Positions 45,401-53,995 of a stretch of 64,000 bases of DNA are shown here, piece by piece. The DNA is taken from positions 124,001 through 188,000 of the forward strand of contig CAXXLB010000007.1 of assembly GCA_963664675.2 (NCBI GenBank). The letters are read 5' to 3'. A program made the translations under genes and the position numbers. Origin of the DNA: JASGMR01 sp963664675. Its GTDB lineage: Bacteria > Thermotogota > Thermotogae > Petrotogales > Kosmotogaceae. Numbering within the stretch: position 1 is the stretch's first letter; each line of letters opens with the position of its first letter. The notes beneath the pieces are model-generated. The model worked only from the letters and a program-made list of their open reading frames with translations. It was not told the origin of the DNA and did not search any database.

Positions 45401-46982
45401 TATTTATTATGATCTTATCATAGAAAACGAACTGCTTTCAAAGGAAGAACTGGATGAAAGAATCTCCAACGGACTGGAAAGAATATACGGTTTTCAGAGA
45501 TATGACGGTAAATGGGGTTGGTGGAAAGACTCTTCCGCTGATAAATTCATGACCTCGTATGCAATGTTCGGCTTATACTTGGCCAAAGAGTATGGCTTTG
45601 AAGTTAACGAGGGCGTATTGAAAAGTGGCTACGATGGACTGAAAAATTTCTATAACTACAACGCCGATCCTTTTGTCCAGTATGTTTATATTCTATTTTC
45701 AAAAATGTATGGAAATGAAGTGAGCGGCGGAAAAACATACACTGGCGACCCGGCATCTCTAGCATTAACATCTTTAGCAGCATATGAACTAGGGTCGATG
45801 AGTCAAGCGGTAGAGTACTTCGACAAAATCTGGGATAAGGTTGATTTTGATGATGAAGATACATTGATATTCAACACCTTTGACTACTTTTTCGATGAAG
45901 CTGCAACTTTAGCATTTATCGCGAGGGCGGCTAATATGGTTGAACAATATAATACTGAAAAGAACACCGTTATGGAAATACTCAAAATGAACCAGGGTGG
46001 ATATTGGGGGTCAACTGCTTCCACAGCTATCGCTCTCACTCAACTTGATAAATTCAGTAATATATTCGATGAAAGTGCAAAAATAACGATAGAATCGAGT
46101 GCTTATGCCGGAGAAAATATAGACCCAAATATGAGTTTGAATCTTATTTTCAAACCGGGAGAAACTTTGAAGATAGAAACCGACGAACCTATATACGTTT
46201 CATTAAGCAAAGAAATTCCAAAAACTTTCTCAGATATAGAAAATACATCCGTAAGCGACGAGAATATAGGTTTATTAAGGATTTTAAGAAGAATCGAGAG
46301 AATTCCCAGAGACGGTGTATTTGTTAGAACCATGCCACAAATCGGTTCGCCTTATATAGTAAAAGATGTAGAGAAGCTTGATTTCAATGAATTGGAAACT
46401 CTTGAGATTATTTTAGATAAAAGTTACAAGGGTTACGAACTCTCCTTTGAATCGAGAGAGCTCAAATTAGGAGATTATTATCTGGGAATTAATTTTAACG
46501 AAGCCAGTATAATGGGAAAATTTGACGGCGGAGTTTTAATAAGAGCTAAGGAGTACGATTACTACGGGAACAAAGAAGTTTTTTATAAAATAACTTTCAA
46601 AGAAAACTCTATGCTTAAAGTTGGCGATATAATTATTTCTGAAATGAGACTGAATTCACCGGATTTCTTAAGATACGTAGTAATGGAAGATTACAAACCA
46701 TCATGCAGTGTAAATATCCAGGGCAATGAAGATCTTTTCTACGACAACTATTACAAGTTCAACAGTGATTATTCGTACGATACTTATTATTCGTTTAAAG
46801 AAGAGTTCTACGATAAAAACAGTTACTTTTTCGACTGGGAAGGAAACTATCTGGTAAGATCGGCATATCAACTTATTGCCTCCGGCGAGTATATCGTTCC
46901 TCCCGCACATGCCTGGGGAATGTACGACGATTATATTAATGGCACAACCGAACAATTAAAAATAAAGGTTTATGAAAAATAG
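42462..46982 (+). CDS. Bacterial alpha-2-macroglobulin with thioester motif
   Basis: I choose the TTG at 42462 behind GGGGTG; the GTG at 42453 lies inside the SD. The protein of about 1506 residues has a signal peptide (MKRFVLVILFIFVSLSLFAF). Macroglobulin beta domains include VITDRPAYKAGDTVNFRVFL. A bait-like region rich in Ala, Glu and Gly lies near 720-750. The thioester motif GCTEQ has Cys968 and Gln971, then an alpha-helical toroid with KWGWWKDSSADKFMTSYA. Such proteins trap attacking proteases by a cleavage-triggered covalent bond. There is no lipobox Cys, so it is secreted or held by its N-terminus. Confidence 0.93.
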   Translation: MKRFVLVILFIFVSLSLFAFKIESAAKPIAEIFYQFDDKENLPKIKSDSYDRFIEILVYKLDINDLIGASYLSDLKITKSNLIGEYKYEANPDSRIKLSEIPTIPEFGLLYFEINSDRMSEKFFLNIKKTEAVVMLSEEGIKLRLWNILDGRIIDKVKCIRLEDGVNIGSSSKGVVEINNIPENDKTILIYSEEGSLLWKPQIEENSIPSREMAVVITDRPAYKAGDTVNFRVFLRKIEPDGYSIVNVDDVKVEILDPLYRVVEKFDLKPDEYSSVNGEFKTNSFITRGSYRIRVIWNEQDYYHYFQIADYKKPTFKTEATPQEKVFKVDETIKIDMESSYFFGEPVSFGSVSYILYKEGMYIDSGSGILDNDGKAVLGYGKELEPGYYDMLINVSDETGMETSNSVFFKVIKGNYEFQCDVEWIEDEIFLNIETLDIDGTPVSEPFKVKVWYEESIKVENNKYKDVKFVIYNESAVTDKEGTRKINMDISSVPKDQYIFVELTGNNGENLKKSLYLSRYTPSNDYFRIDDISYAKPGELTTIKVFSPYDIDLWIIADFSGVIHSDKLVILKGNNYIEVPVPENYSFGRYTIYLKGYKKDDKVDEEMSAYLDLENKNYQLTFTGDKNFEPGEAGKVFVNVKDANGNPVETNLTISILSQALKELYEGKEYDSWESAIEEPFYYGFNTVTFPSINYNPYPSIANLITLEQLSMPAAESKVARTTEDFAYAKEAGAAAPEDVQGEGEETFGAGEIAAREDFNDSVLWNITTFTNEMGDAEISFVMPDDLDQWLVRTLVSDGSGNFGYGKEYLQTKKNVTVTSYLPEFYVSGDKTVFSFVIRNNSDEISNFECKFSMNGEKTDSQTVMIKANSSKIMKYEYSIKELNPEIKSEEMEISFEVNSDVGTDAVLYKIPVYSSYTYLKKGYFDITDRDLNITFDELSLVNLTTGTNLNPITLQGIRYLLDYPYGCTEQTTSKLIPLYIYYDLIIENELLSKEELDERISNGLERIYGFQRYDGKWGWWKDSSADKFMTSYAMFGLYLAKEYGFEVNEGVLKSGYDGLKNFYNYNADPFVQYVYILFSKMYGNEVSGGKTYTGDPASLALTSLAAYELGSMSQAVEYFDKIWDKVDFDDEDTLIFNTFDYFFDEAATLAFIARAANMVEQYNTEKNTVMEILKMNQGGYWGSTASTAIALTQLDKFSNIFDESAKITIESSAYAGENIDPNMSLNLIFKPGETLKIETDEPIYVSLSKEIPKTFSDIENTSVSDENIGLLRILRRIERIPRDGVFVRTMPQIGSPYIVKDVEKLDFNELETLEIILDKSYKGYELSFESRELKLGDYYLGINFNEASIMGKFDGGVLIRAKEYDYYGNKEVFYKITFKENSMLKVGDIIISEMRLNSPDFLRYVVMEDYKPSCSVNIQGNEDLFYDNYYKFNSDYSYDTYYSFKEEFYDKNSYFFDWEGNYLVRSAYQLIASGEYIVPPAHAWGMYDDYINGTTEQLKIKVYEK

Positions 46983-47511
46983 CATTTTAATTGTTTTTTC
47001 TATATTAATTGCAACTATAACTCTGGCTTACAGTTTGTATACTGTAAGCTGGAGTGATTTTTCGTCCAGCGCTGACAAAATTCAAAAAATCACAGGTATT
47101 CCTGTTTCAGATGACTTAATAAAAGTTTATGCCTGTTCAAGTACCGCAGAATTCACCGAAATCTCAGGATCCCCATATTGGGTTCTTGCATCTTACAAAG
47201 AAAAAAGAATTTATTTGCAACCCGCTTCTCTTATACCAAATATGAAAAAAACGATATCTCATGAACTTTCACATTCTTACTTCGAACAATTCAAATTCCC
47301 TTACTGGATAGAAGAGGGTCTAGTGTGTATAATAACAGGAGAATGGTGGGGGAAATCATTGGAGAAACTGGATAAAATAGAACAAATTGAAATCCTCGAT
47401 TTAGATTTTTATACATACAATAATTATTCCTATACTTGCTGGATTGAAGTCAGCAAAATTATTAGTGAGAATGGCTTCGATTTCTTACTGAAAAAATATG
47501 GTGTTAAATAA
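46972..47511 (+). CDS. Exported HExxH metallopeptidase-like protein
   Basis: This 179-residue protein has a signal peptide (residues 1-19) and a gluzincin-type zinc site: ISHELSHSYFEQF with HELSH, then a Glu in YWIEEGL 14-15 residues after the motif. It resembles short peptidase MA-like domains. Its ATG overlaps the last codons of the alpha-2-macroglobulin gene, so the two are coupled. A protease-like partner for an alpha-2-macroglobulin is unusual; it could be a processing enzyme or a controlled bait cleaver. That role is inference. Confidence 0.82.
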   Translation: MKNSILIVFSILIATITLAYSLYTVSWSDFSSSADKIQKITGIPVSDDLIKVYACSSTAEFTEISGSPYWVLASYKEKRIYLQPASLIPNMKKTISHELSHSYFEQFKFPYWIEEGLVCIITGEWWGKSLEKLDKIEQIEILDLDFYTYNNYSYTCWIEVSKIISENGFDFLLKKYGVK

Positions 47512-47654
47512 TTGTTTATAACTATAACTCATAAACATAACTTACGTGTATAATTTTTATGCTTCAATATACCGGAGTGTTGTTAGTTTTTTGATGTTAA
47601 ATTTAAAAAAGGCAATTTTAATTGCACTTATAATATTATTGTGAGGAGATAGTG

Positions 47655-48518
47655 ATGATTGGAATAATTACGGATTCAGCAAGTGATACACCTAAAGAAA
47701 TAATAAAAAAATATTCTGTTGAAGTAGTTCCGCTCAGAGTAATTTTAGGAGAAAAGTCGTATAAAGATGATATAGAAATAGACGAAAAAGTTTGCCTTGA
47801 TTACATGAAGCATAATTTTGCAAAGACTTCTCTGACGGCTTATGAAGATGTGAAAGTAGGATTTGAAAAATTGATTAATAAGGGAAAAAAAGAAATTATT
47901 GCTATCAATGTTTCGAGTAATATAAGCGGAACTTACAATGTGTTTCGTCTGGTTGCGGAAGAACTCATGAAAAAGGATCCGTCATTAAAAATAGAGGTAA
48001 TCAACACTTACAGTATATCAATTGGCTCGGGCCTTTTGGTTTGCAAAGCCACGGAGCTTTTGGATGAGAAATTAAATTTTGATGAGATAATCACACAATT
48101 AAAAAAGTACGTACCACAAAACTTAAGCGTCTATTATGTAATTCCCACTCTAAAATTCCTGAAAGCCGGAGGAAGAATAGGATATGTTAGTGGTACTATC
48201 GGGGATATTCTTAATCTCAAACCAATCATTGAAGTTGGAAATGATGGTTTTTATCATACCGCGGGCAAGGCAAGGGGCATCGGAAAAACAGTCAAAAAAA
48301 TGATGGAAATCGCATCAAATTTTTGGAATGGCAAAACTGTTGAAATGGTCGCAGTTTATTATTCCGGCAGTTCTTCAGATACTTTGGAATGGGTTGAAAC
48401 TCTGAAAGAATTTGTAATGAATTTTAACGTTAAAAAACTTTATGTGGGAAAAATCGTTCCATCGATGATTGCTCATGTCGGTCCTGGATTATTAGGTATT
48501 GCGAGTTTATCACGATAA
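47655..48518 (+). CDS. DegV family protein (copy 3)
   Basis: This 287-residue protein has GIITDSASDTPKEIIKKYSV at the start, a TSLTAYEDV loop in place of TTSQPNPADF, SSNISGTYNV and the late SMIAHVGPGLLGI segment. It is a classic DegV/FakB-type fatty-acid-binding protein, more distant from copies 1 and 2. The ATG at 47655 has GAGGAG six bases upstream. It stands alone after a 140-base gap. Confidence 0.9.
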   Translation: MIGIITDSASDTPKEIIKKYSVEVVPLRVILGEKSYKDDIEIDEKVCLDYMKHNFAKTSLTAYEDVKVGFEKLINKGKKEIIAINVSSNISGTYNVFRLVAEELMKKDPSLKIEVINTYSISIGSGLLVCKATELLDEKLNFDEIITQLKKYVPQNLSVYYVIPTLKFLKAGGRIGYVSGTIGDILNLKPIIEVGNDGFYHTAGKARGIGKTVKKMMEIASNFWNGKTVEMVAVYYSGSSSDTLEWVETLKEFVMNFNVKKLYVGKIVPSMIAHVGPGLLGIASLSR

Positions 48519-48788
48519 TTGCTTTTTATATTTTAAAGTATCCTGTAATTTTAAAAACTGTTAATAATGAAGTTGTTTATATTTATTTTTTTAAATTTCG
48601 AGCATAAAGATCAAGTTATCATTTGTTTTTGTGGAAAAAAAGTTAACGCTTATAATAAAAATTTTTATCTATGTTAATATATTATAGAACTGAAAATTGA
48701 TTTTTAGTTCACTTCTTTTTTTATTTAGATTTTGAAAAACTGAGCATTTTCTAGTTATAAAAAACCCAGTTAGACTAGGATTATGCGG
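48519..48788. other. Non-coding region after DegV copy 3
   Basis: No gene is seen. A TATAAT (48651-48656) with no good -35 lies about 130 bases before a strong terminator. An inverted repeat GAACTGAAAA-ttga-TTTTTAGTTC lies at about 48688-48711. The layout is compatible with a short untranslated RNA but does not prove one. Confidence 0.35.
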
Positions 48789-48816
48789 AAAGCTGGATTC
48801 ATTGATCCAGCTTTTT
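48789..48816 (+). terminator. Rho-independent terminator without a clear upstream gene
   Basis: A 10-bp perfect stem, AAAGCTGGAT with ATCCAGCTTT, has a 6-base loop and a short T run. It lies 270 bases after DegV copy 3 and may end that transcript or a small RNA. Confidence 0.75.
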
Positions 48817-48905
48817 ATTCCCTATCATAGCTATAAAAAATTAAATATGTTTTTTCAAATTCAAAAAAATATTTTTTAACTATAGTAATATCTATATCTA
48901 GGTCT

Positions 48906-48919
48906 ATGGTATATACCAT
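48906..48919. promoter_or_regulatory. GntR/HutC-type operator 1
   Basis: ATGGTATATACCAT is a perfect 14-bp palindrome that fits the GT-n-TA-n-AC core of HutC-subfamily operators. It covers the -35 position of a TATAAT at 48933-48938. A half-like copy, TGGTATAT, lies at 48988-48995. Confidence 0.75.
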
Positions 48920-49101
48920 GTGTATTTATTGCTATAATACCTTTACTAAAAGCTATATAGAGTCTTTGCTTTTTAAAAAAATATGTGTGGTATATGAAAA
49001 TCAAAGATTTTCTACTCTAATTAAAAATGATAGTTTCTAATTAGGTATAATAATTACTGAGTAGATTTGTTTTTATTTTACATATCATATAGAATTGCTA
49101 T

Positions 49102-49115
49102 ATGGTATATACCAC
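49102..49115. promoter_or_regulatory. GntR/HutC-type operator 2
   Basis: ATGGTATATACCAC repeats operator 1 with one end mismatch. It sits just before the AGGGGG ribosome site of the regulator gene, so it can block both transcription and elongation into the gene. Confidence 0.75.
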
Positions 49116-49127
49116 CAGGGGGAAATT

Positions 49128-49862
49128 ATGAAGGACACTGATGTCTATTTACCAAAATACAAGCAAATAGAAAAACATCTGATAAAAAAGATAAAATCGA
49201 GGAAATATTCAACGGGAGAAAAATTGCCTTCTGAAAGAGAAATAAGCTCTATGTTCAACGTCAGCAGAATGACCGCAAGAAAGGCTTTAACGGCTATTGT
49301 TGATGAAGGTTACGCACAGGCAATAATTGGTAAAGGTACTTTTGTAAGATCCAGTGCTATAAGAAAAAGTTTGACATCTCTGGAAGGTTTTTCAAAGATG
49401 TTAAAAGAGAGAGGAAAAACCATTCAATCTATGGTGATAAAGTTTGAAATTATAGAAGCGGACAGCCATATCGCAAGTAATTTGGGTTTACCCATAGGTC
49501 AGGAAATCTATAGACTCACGAGGATAAGAAAGGTTGATAGCGAACCGGTGGCCCTTGAAGATTGTTACCTTAACAAGTCCCTTTTTCCTGATCTCTTGAA
49601 ATATGATTTCAGCACAACTTCTCTTTTTTCAACGATGAGGGAAATATATAATGTTTTCCCATTCAAGGGAAGCCAGACGATAGAAATTTGTTTGGCGAAA
49701 AAATGGTTGGCTGAAAGAATGGAAATAAAATTAAACTCTCCTCTTTTTTTGTTTAAAGGTTCCACATATTCCAGTGACAATACACCCATAGAATATTTAG
49801 TGAGTTACATAAGAGGAGATAAATACATTTTTTACAACGAATTAAAAAGCGAAGAAATTTAA
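49128..49862 (+). CDS. frlR: GntR/HutC-family regulator (FrlR-like)
   Basis: The ATG at 49128 follows AGGGGG; an earlier in-frame ATG at 49095 overlaps operator 2. The 244-residue protein has a GntR winged helix (residues 5-70: LPSEREISSMFNVSRMTARK and GKGTFV) and a UTRA ligand domain with the RLTRIRKVDSEPVALEDCYL pattern. It probably binds the two TGGTATATACCA sites upstream and releases them on a phosphorylated sugar ligand. It precedes a frl-like catabolic operon, as frlR does in Bacillus. Confidence 0.88.
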   Translation: MKDTDVYLPKYKQIEKHLIKKIKSRKYSTGEKLPSEREISSMFNVSRMTARKALTAIVDEGYAQAIIGKGTFVRSSAIRKSLTSLEGFSKMLKERGKTIQSMVIKFEIIEADSHIASNLGLPIGQEIYRLTRIRKVDSEPVALEDCYLNKSLFPDLLKYDFSTTSLFSTMREIYNVFPFKGSQTIEICLAKKWLAERMEIKLNSPLFLFKGSTYSSDNTPIEYLVSYIRGDKYIFYNELKSEEI

Positions 49863-49930
49863 ATAAATTAAATTGTGTAATTTTTTCATATTATAGTTTT
49901 TAAAAATTAATGTTTTGGAAGGGGTTTACG

Positions 49931-50896
49931 ATGAATATATCTGAAATATTGAAGGATATAAAGGAAAGTGTTTCAAATATTAATAACATCATTTTCGTAG
50001 CTTGTGGCGGATCACTTGCCGCACAATATCCAGCGAAATATTTTCTGGAGAATCAGTCTGAAAATCTAAAGGTCGGTTATTTTTCGAGCAATGAATTCGT
50101 TCACGCTTCTCCGAACTATCTGGGCAAAAACTCTATAGTTATCACAGTTTCTCATGCCGGCGAGACACCCGAAACTGTCAAAGCTACAAAACTGGCGAAT
50201 GAAAAAGGGGCAAAAACGATTTCATTCACATGGAAAAAAGATTCTTCACTCGCTAAAGAAGGACAGTACGTCATTATGTATGATTGGGGAAAAGATGCAA
50301 AGGTGGAAAACAGTAAGATGGGTAAACTTCTTTTCCTGGCATTTGAGATATTAAACGTTTTTGAAAATTATAAAAATTACCAGCAGGCTATTGATGGTTT
50401 CGATAAAATCAATTTAATCGTTCAAAAAGCAAAAAAATACTCCTTGAAAAGAGCCGAGAAATTTGCTGAAAATTATAAGGATTCCGATATCATATACGTT
50501 ATGTCCAGTGGTGCCAGTACGGGAGTAGCGTATTCATATTCAATCTGTATATTACTCGAAATGCAATGGATAAATTCCGCCGCTATACATTCCGGGGAAT
50601 ATTTTCACGGCCCTTTTGAAATTACAGACAAAGAAACTCCTTTTATCCTCATGATAAATGAAGGAAGGACAAGACCGCTTGATGAACGTGCATTTTCTTT
50701 TCTTTCAAAATATGGAGAAAAACTGGTTGTTCTCGATGCAAAGGAATTGGGATTGAACACAATAGACGATACTGTAATTGAATTCTTTAACCCGTTATTG
50801 TTCACAAATGTTTTGAGATTATACGCGGAGAAATTGGCTGAAAAAAGGAAGCATCCTTTATCACAAAGAAGATATATGTGGAAGCTGGAATATTGA
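49931..50896 (+). CDS. frlB: SIS-domain sugar-phosphate deglycase (FrlB-like, first copy)
   Basis: This 321-residue double-SIS protein has IIFVACGGSLAA and VITVSHAGETPETVKA phosphate loops and ends with RRYMWKLEY, like FrlB. A Glu (210) in LLEMQW and a His (226) in GEYFHGP are 16 residues apart, the spacing of the acid-base pair I recall for FraB/FrlB-type deglycases. It should split a 6-phosphorylated Amadori compound into a hexose phosphate and an amine. GGAAGGGG precedes the ATG at 49931. It is the first enzyme gene of the operon. Confidence 0.85.
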   Translation: MNISEILKDIKESVSNINNIIFVACGGSLAAQYPAKYFLENQSENLKVGYFSSNEFVHASPNYLGKNSIVITVSHAGETPETVKATKLANEKGAKTISFTWKKDSSLAKEGQYVIMYDWGKDAKVENSKMGKLLFLAFEILNVFENYKNYQQAIDGFDKINLIVQKAKKYSLKRAEKFAENYKDSDIIYVMSSGASTGVAYSYSICILLEMQWINSAAIHSGEYFHGPFEITDKETPFILMINEGRTRPLDERAFSFLSKYGEKLVVLDAKELGLNTIDDTVIEFFNPLLFTNVLRLYAEKLAEKRKHPLSQRRYMWKLEY

Positions 50897-50913
50897 TAGG
50901 AGAATCTGAATAA

Positions 50914-51747
50914 ATGTTTAAAGTGATAGGTATTGGTGATAATGTTGTCGATAAATATATTCATATAAAAACTTACTTTCCGGGCGGAAATGCGTTGAAT
51001 TTTGCTGTTTATTCGAAAATGTTTGGGATCGAAGCCGCATATATGGGTGTATTTGGTAATGATGAACCCGGCGATCACATAAAAGCGGTTTTAAGTGAAA
51101 TAGGAATTGATTATTCACATTCAATCACGAAAGATGGCGAAAATGGTTTTGCAAGAGTTAATTTAGTCAATGGGGACCGCGTATTTTTGAAGGGTAATGG
51201 CGGTGGAGTAAGTTCAAAATACCCTTTAGAATTAAGCAATAAAGATCTGGATTATATAAAGGATTTCGATCTGATTCATTCGAGTTGTTACAGTTCCATG
51301 GAACCGGAATATTATAAGATAAAAGAATTAAATAAATTTTTCTCATTTGATTTTTCAGATAAAATTTCCGATGACTATTTAAAAGAAATATGCCCAAATA
51401 TCACATTTGGTTTGTTATCATGCAGTCATTTATCTTTAGAGGAAACAAAAGAAAAGCTCCAAAAGGTCTTGAATTTTGGAAGTAAATACGCTTTGGCAAG
51501 CAGAGGAATCGAGGGAGCTCTTTTTTTCGATGGAAACATTTTTTTTGCACAGAAAGCTAAATTAGTCGAACCCGTTGATACTCTGGGAGCAGGAGATTCA
51601 TTTGTCACTGCATTTTTATGTAATTTAGTGAAAAACATAGATTTTTACGGTGAAGATCTGATCAATGAATCTCTTGAAGGTGGTGCCGAATTTGCTTCGA
51701 AAACTTGTATGATTATGGGAGCATTCGGTTATGGTAAAAAGTATTAA
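50914..51747 (+). CDS. frlD: PfkB-family kinase (FrlD-like)
   Basis: This 277-residue kinase matches fructoselysine 6-kinase: IGIGDNVVDKYIH, FPGGNALNFAVYSKMFGI, GVFGNDEPGDHIK, a FSFDFSDK segment and the catalytic DTLGAGDSFVTAFL. It should phosphorylate the imported Amadori compound so that the deglycase can split it. GGAG precedes the ATG. It lies 17 bases after the first deglycase and 40 bases before the binding-protein gene. Confidence 0.87.
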   Translation: MFKVIGIGDNVVDKYIHIKTYFPGGNALNFAVYSKMFGIEAAYMGVFGNDEPGDHIKAVLSEIGIDYSHSITKDGENGFARVNLVNGDRVFLKGNGGGVSSKYPLELSNKDLDYIKDFDLIHSSCYSSMEPEYYKIKELNKFFSFDFSDKISDDYLKEICPNITFGLLSCSHLSLEETKEKLQKVLNFGSKYALASRGIEGALFFDGNIFFAQKAKLVEPVDTLGAGDSFVTAFLCNLVKNIDFYGEDLINESLEGGAEFASKTCMIMGAFGYGKKY

Positions 51748-51787
51748 TTAGTCCAAATGGACAAATCCTAAACAGGAGGGGTAACAA

Positions 51788-53059
51788 GTGAATAAGAAAA
51801 TTTTGGTTTTGTTAGTTCTATGTCTTTTAGTAATATCTTCTTTTTTGTATGCAGCGGATGAGAAAGTTCAGATTAAGTTCTTGCACAGATGGACACAATA
51901 TATGGATTATTTTGAAGAAATAGTTAATGAATTCGAAGAGGCTCATCCAAACATTAATGTGGAAATGCAAGCAATCTCCAACGATCCTTTCAAGGAAAAG
52001 ATTAAGATCGTTCTGGGAACAGATGAAGCACCCGATGTTTTCTTTTCTTGGCCAGGAGAATTTACAAACAGATTTATCAGAGCGGATAAGGTATTAGATA
52101 TCACACCGTATTTAGAAGAAGATGGATGGCTTGAAACCTTTATTCCTTCACAAATTGCACCATTTATATATGAGGGAAAATACTACGGTACACCTTTCAG
52201 ATTGGATGGGAAAGTCTTCTTCTATAACAAGGCTTTATTCGAAAAGGCCGGTATTGAAAAAGCTCCCGAAACTTTTGACGAATTGATCGAAGATTGTCAA
52301 AAACTCGAAAAAATTGGTGTTACACCAATAGCATTCGGAAATATCAGACCCTGGGCCGTATCACATTACATAGGTACATTAAATCAAAAGATGATCACTG
52401 ATGAAACAAGATACACAGATCTCGACCCTGCAGAAGGTACATGGACAGATCCAGGATACGTAGAAGCGCTTGAAAAATATGTAGAATTGATTCCCTACTT
52501 CAATGATTTTGTCAATGCTTTAACACATGATGACGCGAGGGCAACTTTCTTCAACAGCAATGCTGCCATGATGTATCTTGAAATCGTAGAAGTTCCTGAA
52601 CTTGAGATGTATGCCGGTGATGAATTGAAAGAAAACTGGGGTGTGTTTGTATTCCCTGATATTCCTGAAGGGAAGGGTAATCAGAATTATTTGACAGGAT
52701 ATCCGGAAGGATTTGTAGTATCCGGCACAACAAAACATCCTGAAGAAGCTGTGGAATTTTTAAAATTCCTTACCGGAAAAACCGCAGGAAAATTAGAAGT
52801 TGAAATGCTTGGTTGGATCAATGGAATTAAAAATGTTGTAGGTCCTGAGGATAATGTTCCTGAAGGAATTCTGGAAACAGTGGATCTTGTTCTGAATGCT
52901 GAAGAAATGGTAAACTGGCTTGATTCTTCTTTGTCTGCAAAAGTATGGGATGCCTATTCTACTCAATTACAGATGCTCACCGATGGATACACTACTCCTG
53001 AAAAGGTGATGGAGGCCGTCCAGAAAGCTGCTGCAGAAGTAAGAAAAGAATTCGAGTAA
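51788..53059 (+). CDS. ABC importer substrate-binding protein (FrlO-like)
   Basis: The GTG start has GGAGGGG upstream. This 423-residue precursor has a signal peptide ending near SSFLYA and a family 1 sugar-type binding fold: KFLHRWTQYMDYFEEIVNEF, GTDEAPDVFFSWPG and GKVFFYNKALFEKAGI. There is no lipobox Cys at the cleavage site, so it is probably free in the periplasmic space or held otherwise. It should deliver the operon's substrate to the two permeases that follow. The operon context suggests Amadori compounds. Confidence 0.9.
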   Translation: MNKKILVLLVLCLLVISSFLYAADEKVQIKFLHRWTQYMDYFEEIVNEFEEAHPNINVEMQAISNDPFKEKIKIVLGTDEAPDVFFSWPGEFTNRFIRADKVLDITPYLEEDGWLETFIPSQIAPFIYEGKYYGTPFRLDGKVFFYNKALFEKAGIEKAPETFDELIEDCQKLEKIGVTPIAFGNIRPWAVSHYIGTLNQKMITDETRYTDLDPAEGTWTDPGYVEALEKYVELIPYFNDFVNALTHDDARATFFNSNAAMMYLEIVEVPELEMYAGDELKENWGVFVFPDIPEGKGNQNYLTGYPEGFVVSGTTKHPEEAVEFLKFLTGKTAGKLEVEMLGWINGIKNVVGPEDNVPEGILETVDLVLNAEEMVNWLDSSLSAKVWDAYSTQLQMLTDGYTTPEKVMEAVQKAAAEVRKEFE

Positions 53060-53068
53060 AAATTTTTA

Positions 53069-53086
53069 AGGGAGACTTATGTCTCC
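53069..53086 (+). promoter_or_regulatory. Intercistronic hairpin after the binding-protein gene
   Basis: GGGAGAC-TTAT-GTCTCCC is a perfect 7-bp stem with no clean T run. Such stems between binding-protein and permease genes protect the upstream mRNA and lower expression of the permeases. Confidence 0.7.
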
Positions 53087-53112
53087 CATTCTACTTTAAT
53101 TAGGGGTATTTT

Positions 53113-53991
53113 ATGAGGAAGAAAAATAAGACTTATCTGTTATATATACTACCGGCATTATTATTCATCATTATTTTTGTTTATATTCCTATTTTTCAAA
53201 ACTTTTATTTCAGTTTATTCAATATGAATTCCTATACTGATAAGTGGACATTTGTTGGATTAAGCCATTATTTGAATATTGTTAAAGATCCGATCTTCTA
53301 TACTGCTTTGAAAAACAATACTCTATACGCAATTTTTTCTTTGATATTCCAGGTCGGGTTTGGATTATTTTTAGCAATTCTATTGGATAGTAAATTTGTA
53401 GGAAAAAAGTTGAAGGTTTTATTCAGGAACATTTATTTTTTACCTTCTTTAATATCTATCACGGCTGTGGCATTAATGTTTTATTTTATATACAATCCGA
53501 ACATCGGAATGCTGAATGGATTTTTAGATATGTTAGGATTAGGTCAGTGGAAAACCGCTTGGCTTGCGAACCCAAATACTGCCATCTATTCTGTTATTGC
53601 AATGAGTCAATGGCAATACACCGGATATATTATGGTTCTTCTGTTGGTTGCCATTCAAAAAATACCAAAGGATTTATATGAAGCTGCCGAAATAGATGGA
53701 GCTTCGGAAATTCAAAAAGCCTTTTATATCACTATTCCCGGAGTTAGGGGAATGCTTGTTGCAACATCTATTATCACCGTAATCGGATCTTTTAAACTGT
53801 TTACGGAAGTTTATGTTACCACAGGTGGTGGTCCTTACAACACAACACAGGTACTTGGGACATACATGTACAGATCAGCATTTCTATTTGATGAAATGGG
53901 TTATGGTTCAGCTGTAGCGGTAATTATCTTTATTATAACTTTTACAACATCACTGTTGCAAATAAAATTATCAAATAGAAATAAAGGATGA
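53113..53991 (+). CDS. ABC importer permease, MalF type (FrlN-like)
   Basis: This 292-residue protein has six membrane segments and the EAA loop YEAAEIDGASEIQKAFYITIP that docks the ATPase. It is typical of carbohydrate-uptake (CUT1) importers. No ATPase gene is in the operon, so a shared MsmX-type ATPase encoded elsewhere is likely, as in the Bacillus frl system. AGGGGT precedes the ATG. Confidence 0.9.
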   Translation: MRKKNKTYLLYILPALLFIIIFVYIPIFQNFYFSLFNMNSYTDKWTFVGLSHYLNIVKDPIFYTALKNNTLYAIFSLIFQVGFGLFLAILLDSKFVGKKLKVLFRNIYFLPSLISITAVALMFYFIYNPNIGMLNGFLDMLGLGQWKTAWLANPNTAIYSVIAMSQWQYTGYIMVLLLVAIQKIPKDLYEAAEIDGASEIQKAFYITIPGVRGMLVATSIITVIGSFKLFTEVYVTTGGGPYNTTQVLGTYMYRSAFLFDEMGYGSAVAVIIFIITFTTSLLQIKLSNRNKG

Positions 53992-53995
53992 TTTT

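Noticed and set aside
53069..53086. Terminator inside the frl-like operon
   Set aside because: The stem lacks a T run and the permease genes follow closely, so an mRNA-stabilising stem is more likely.
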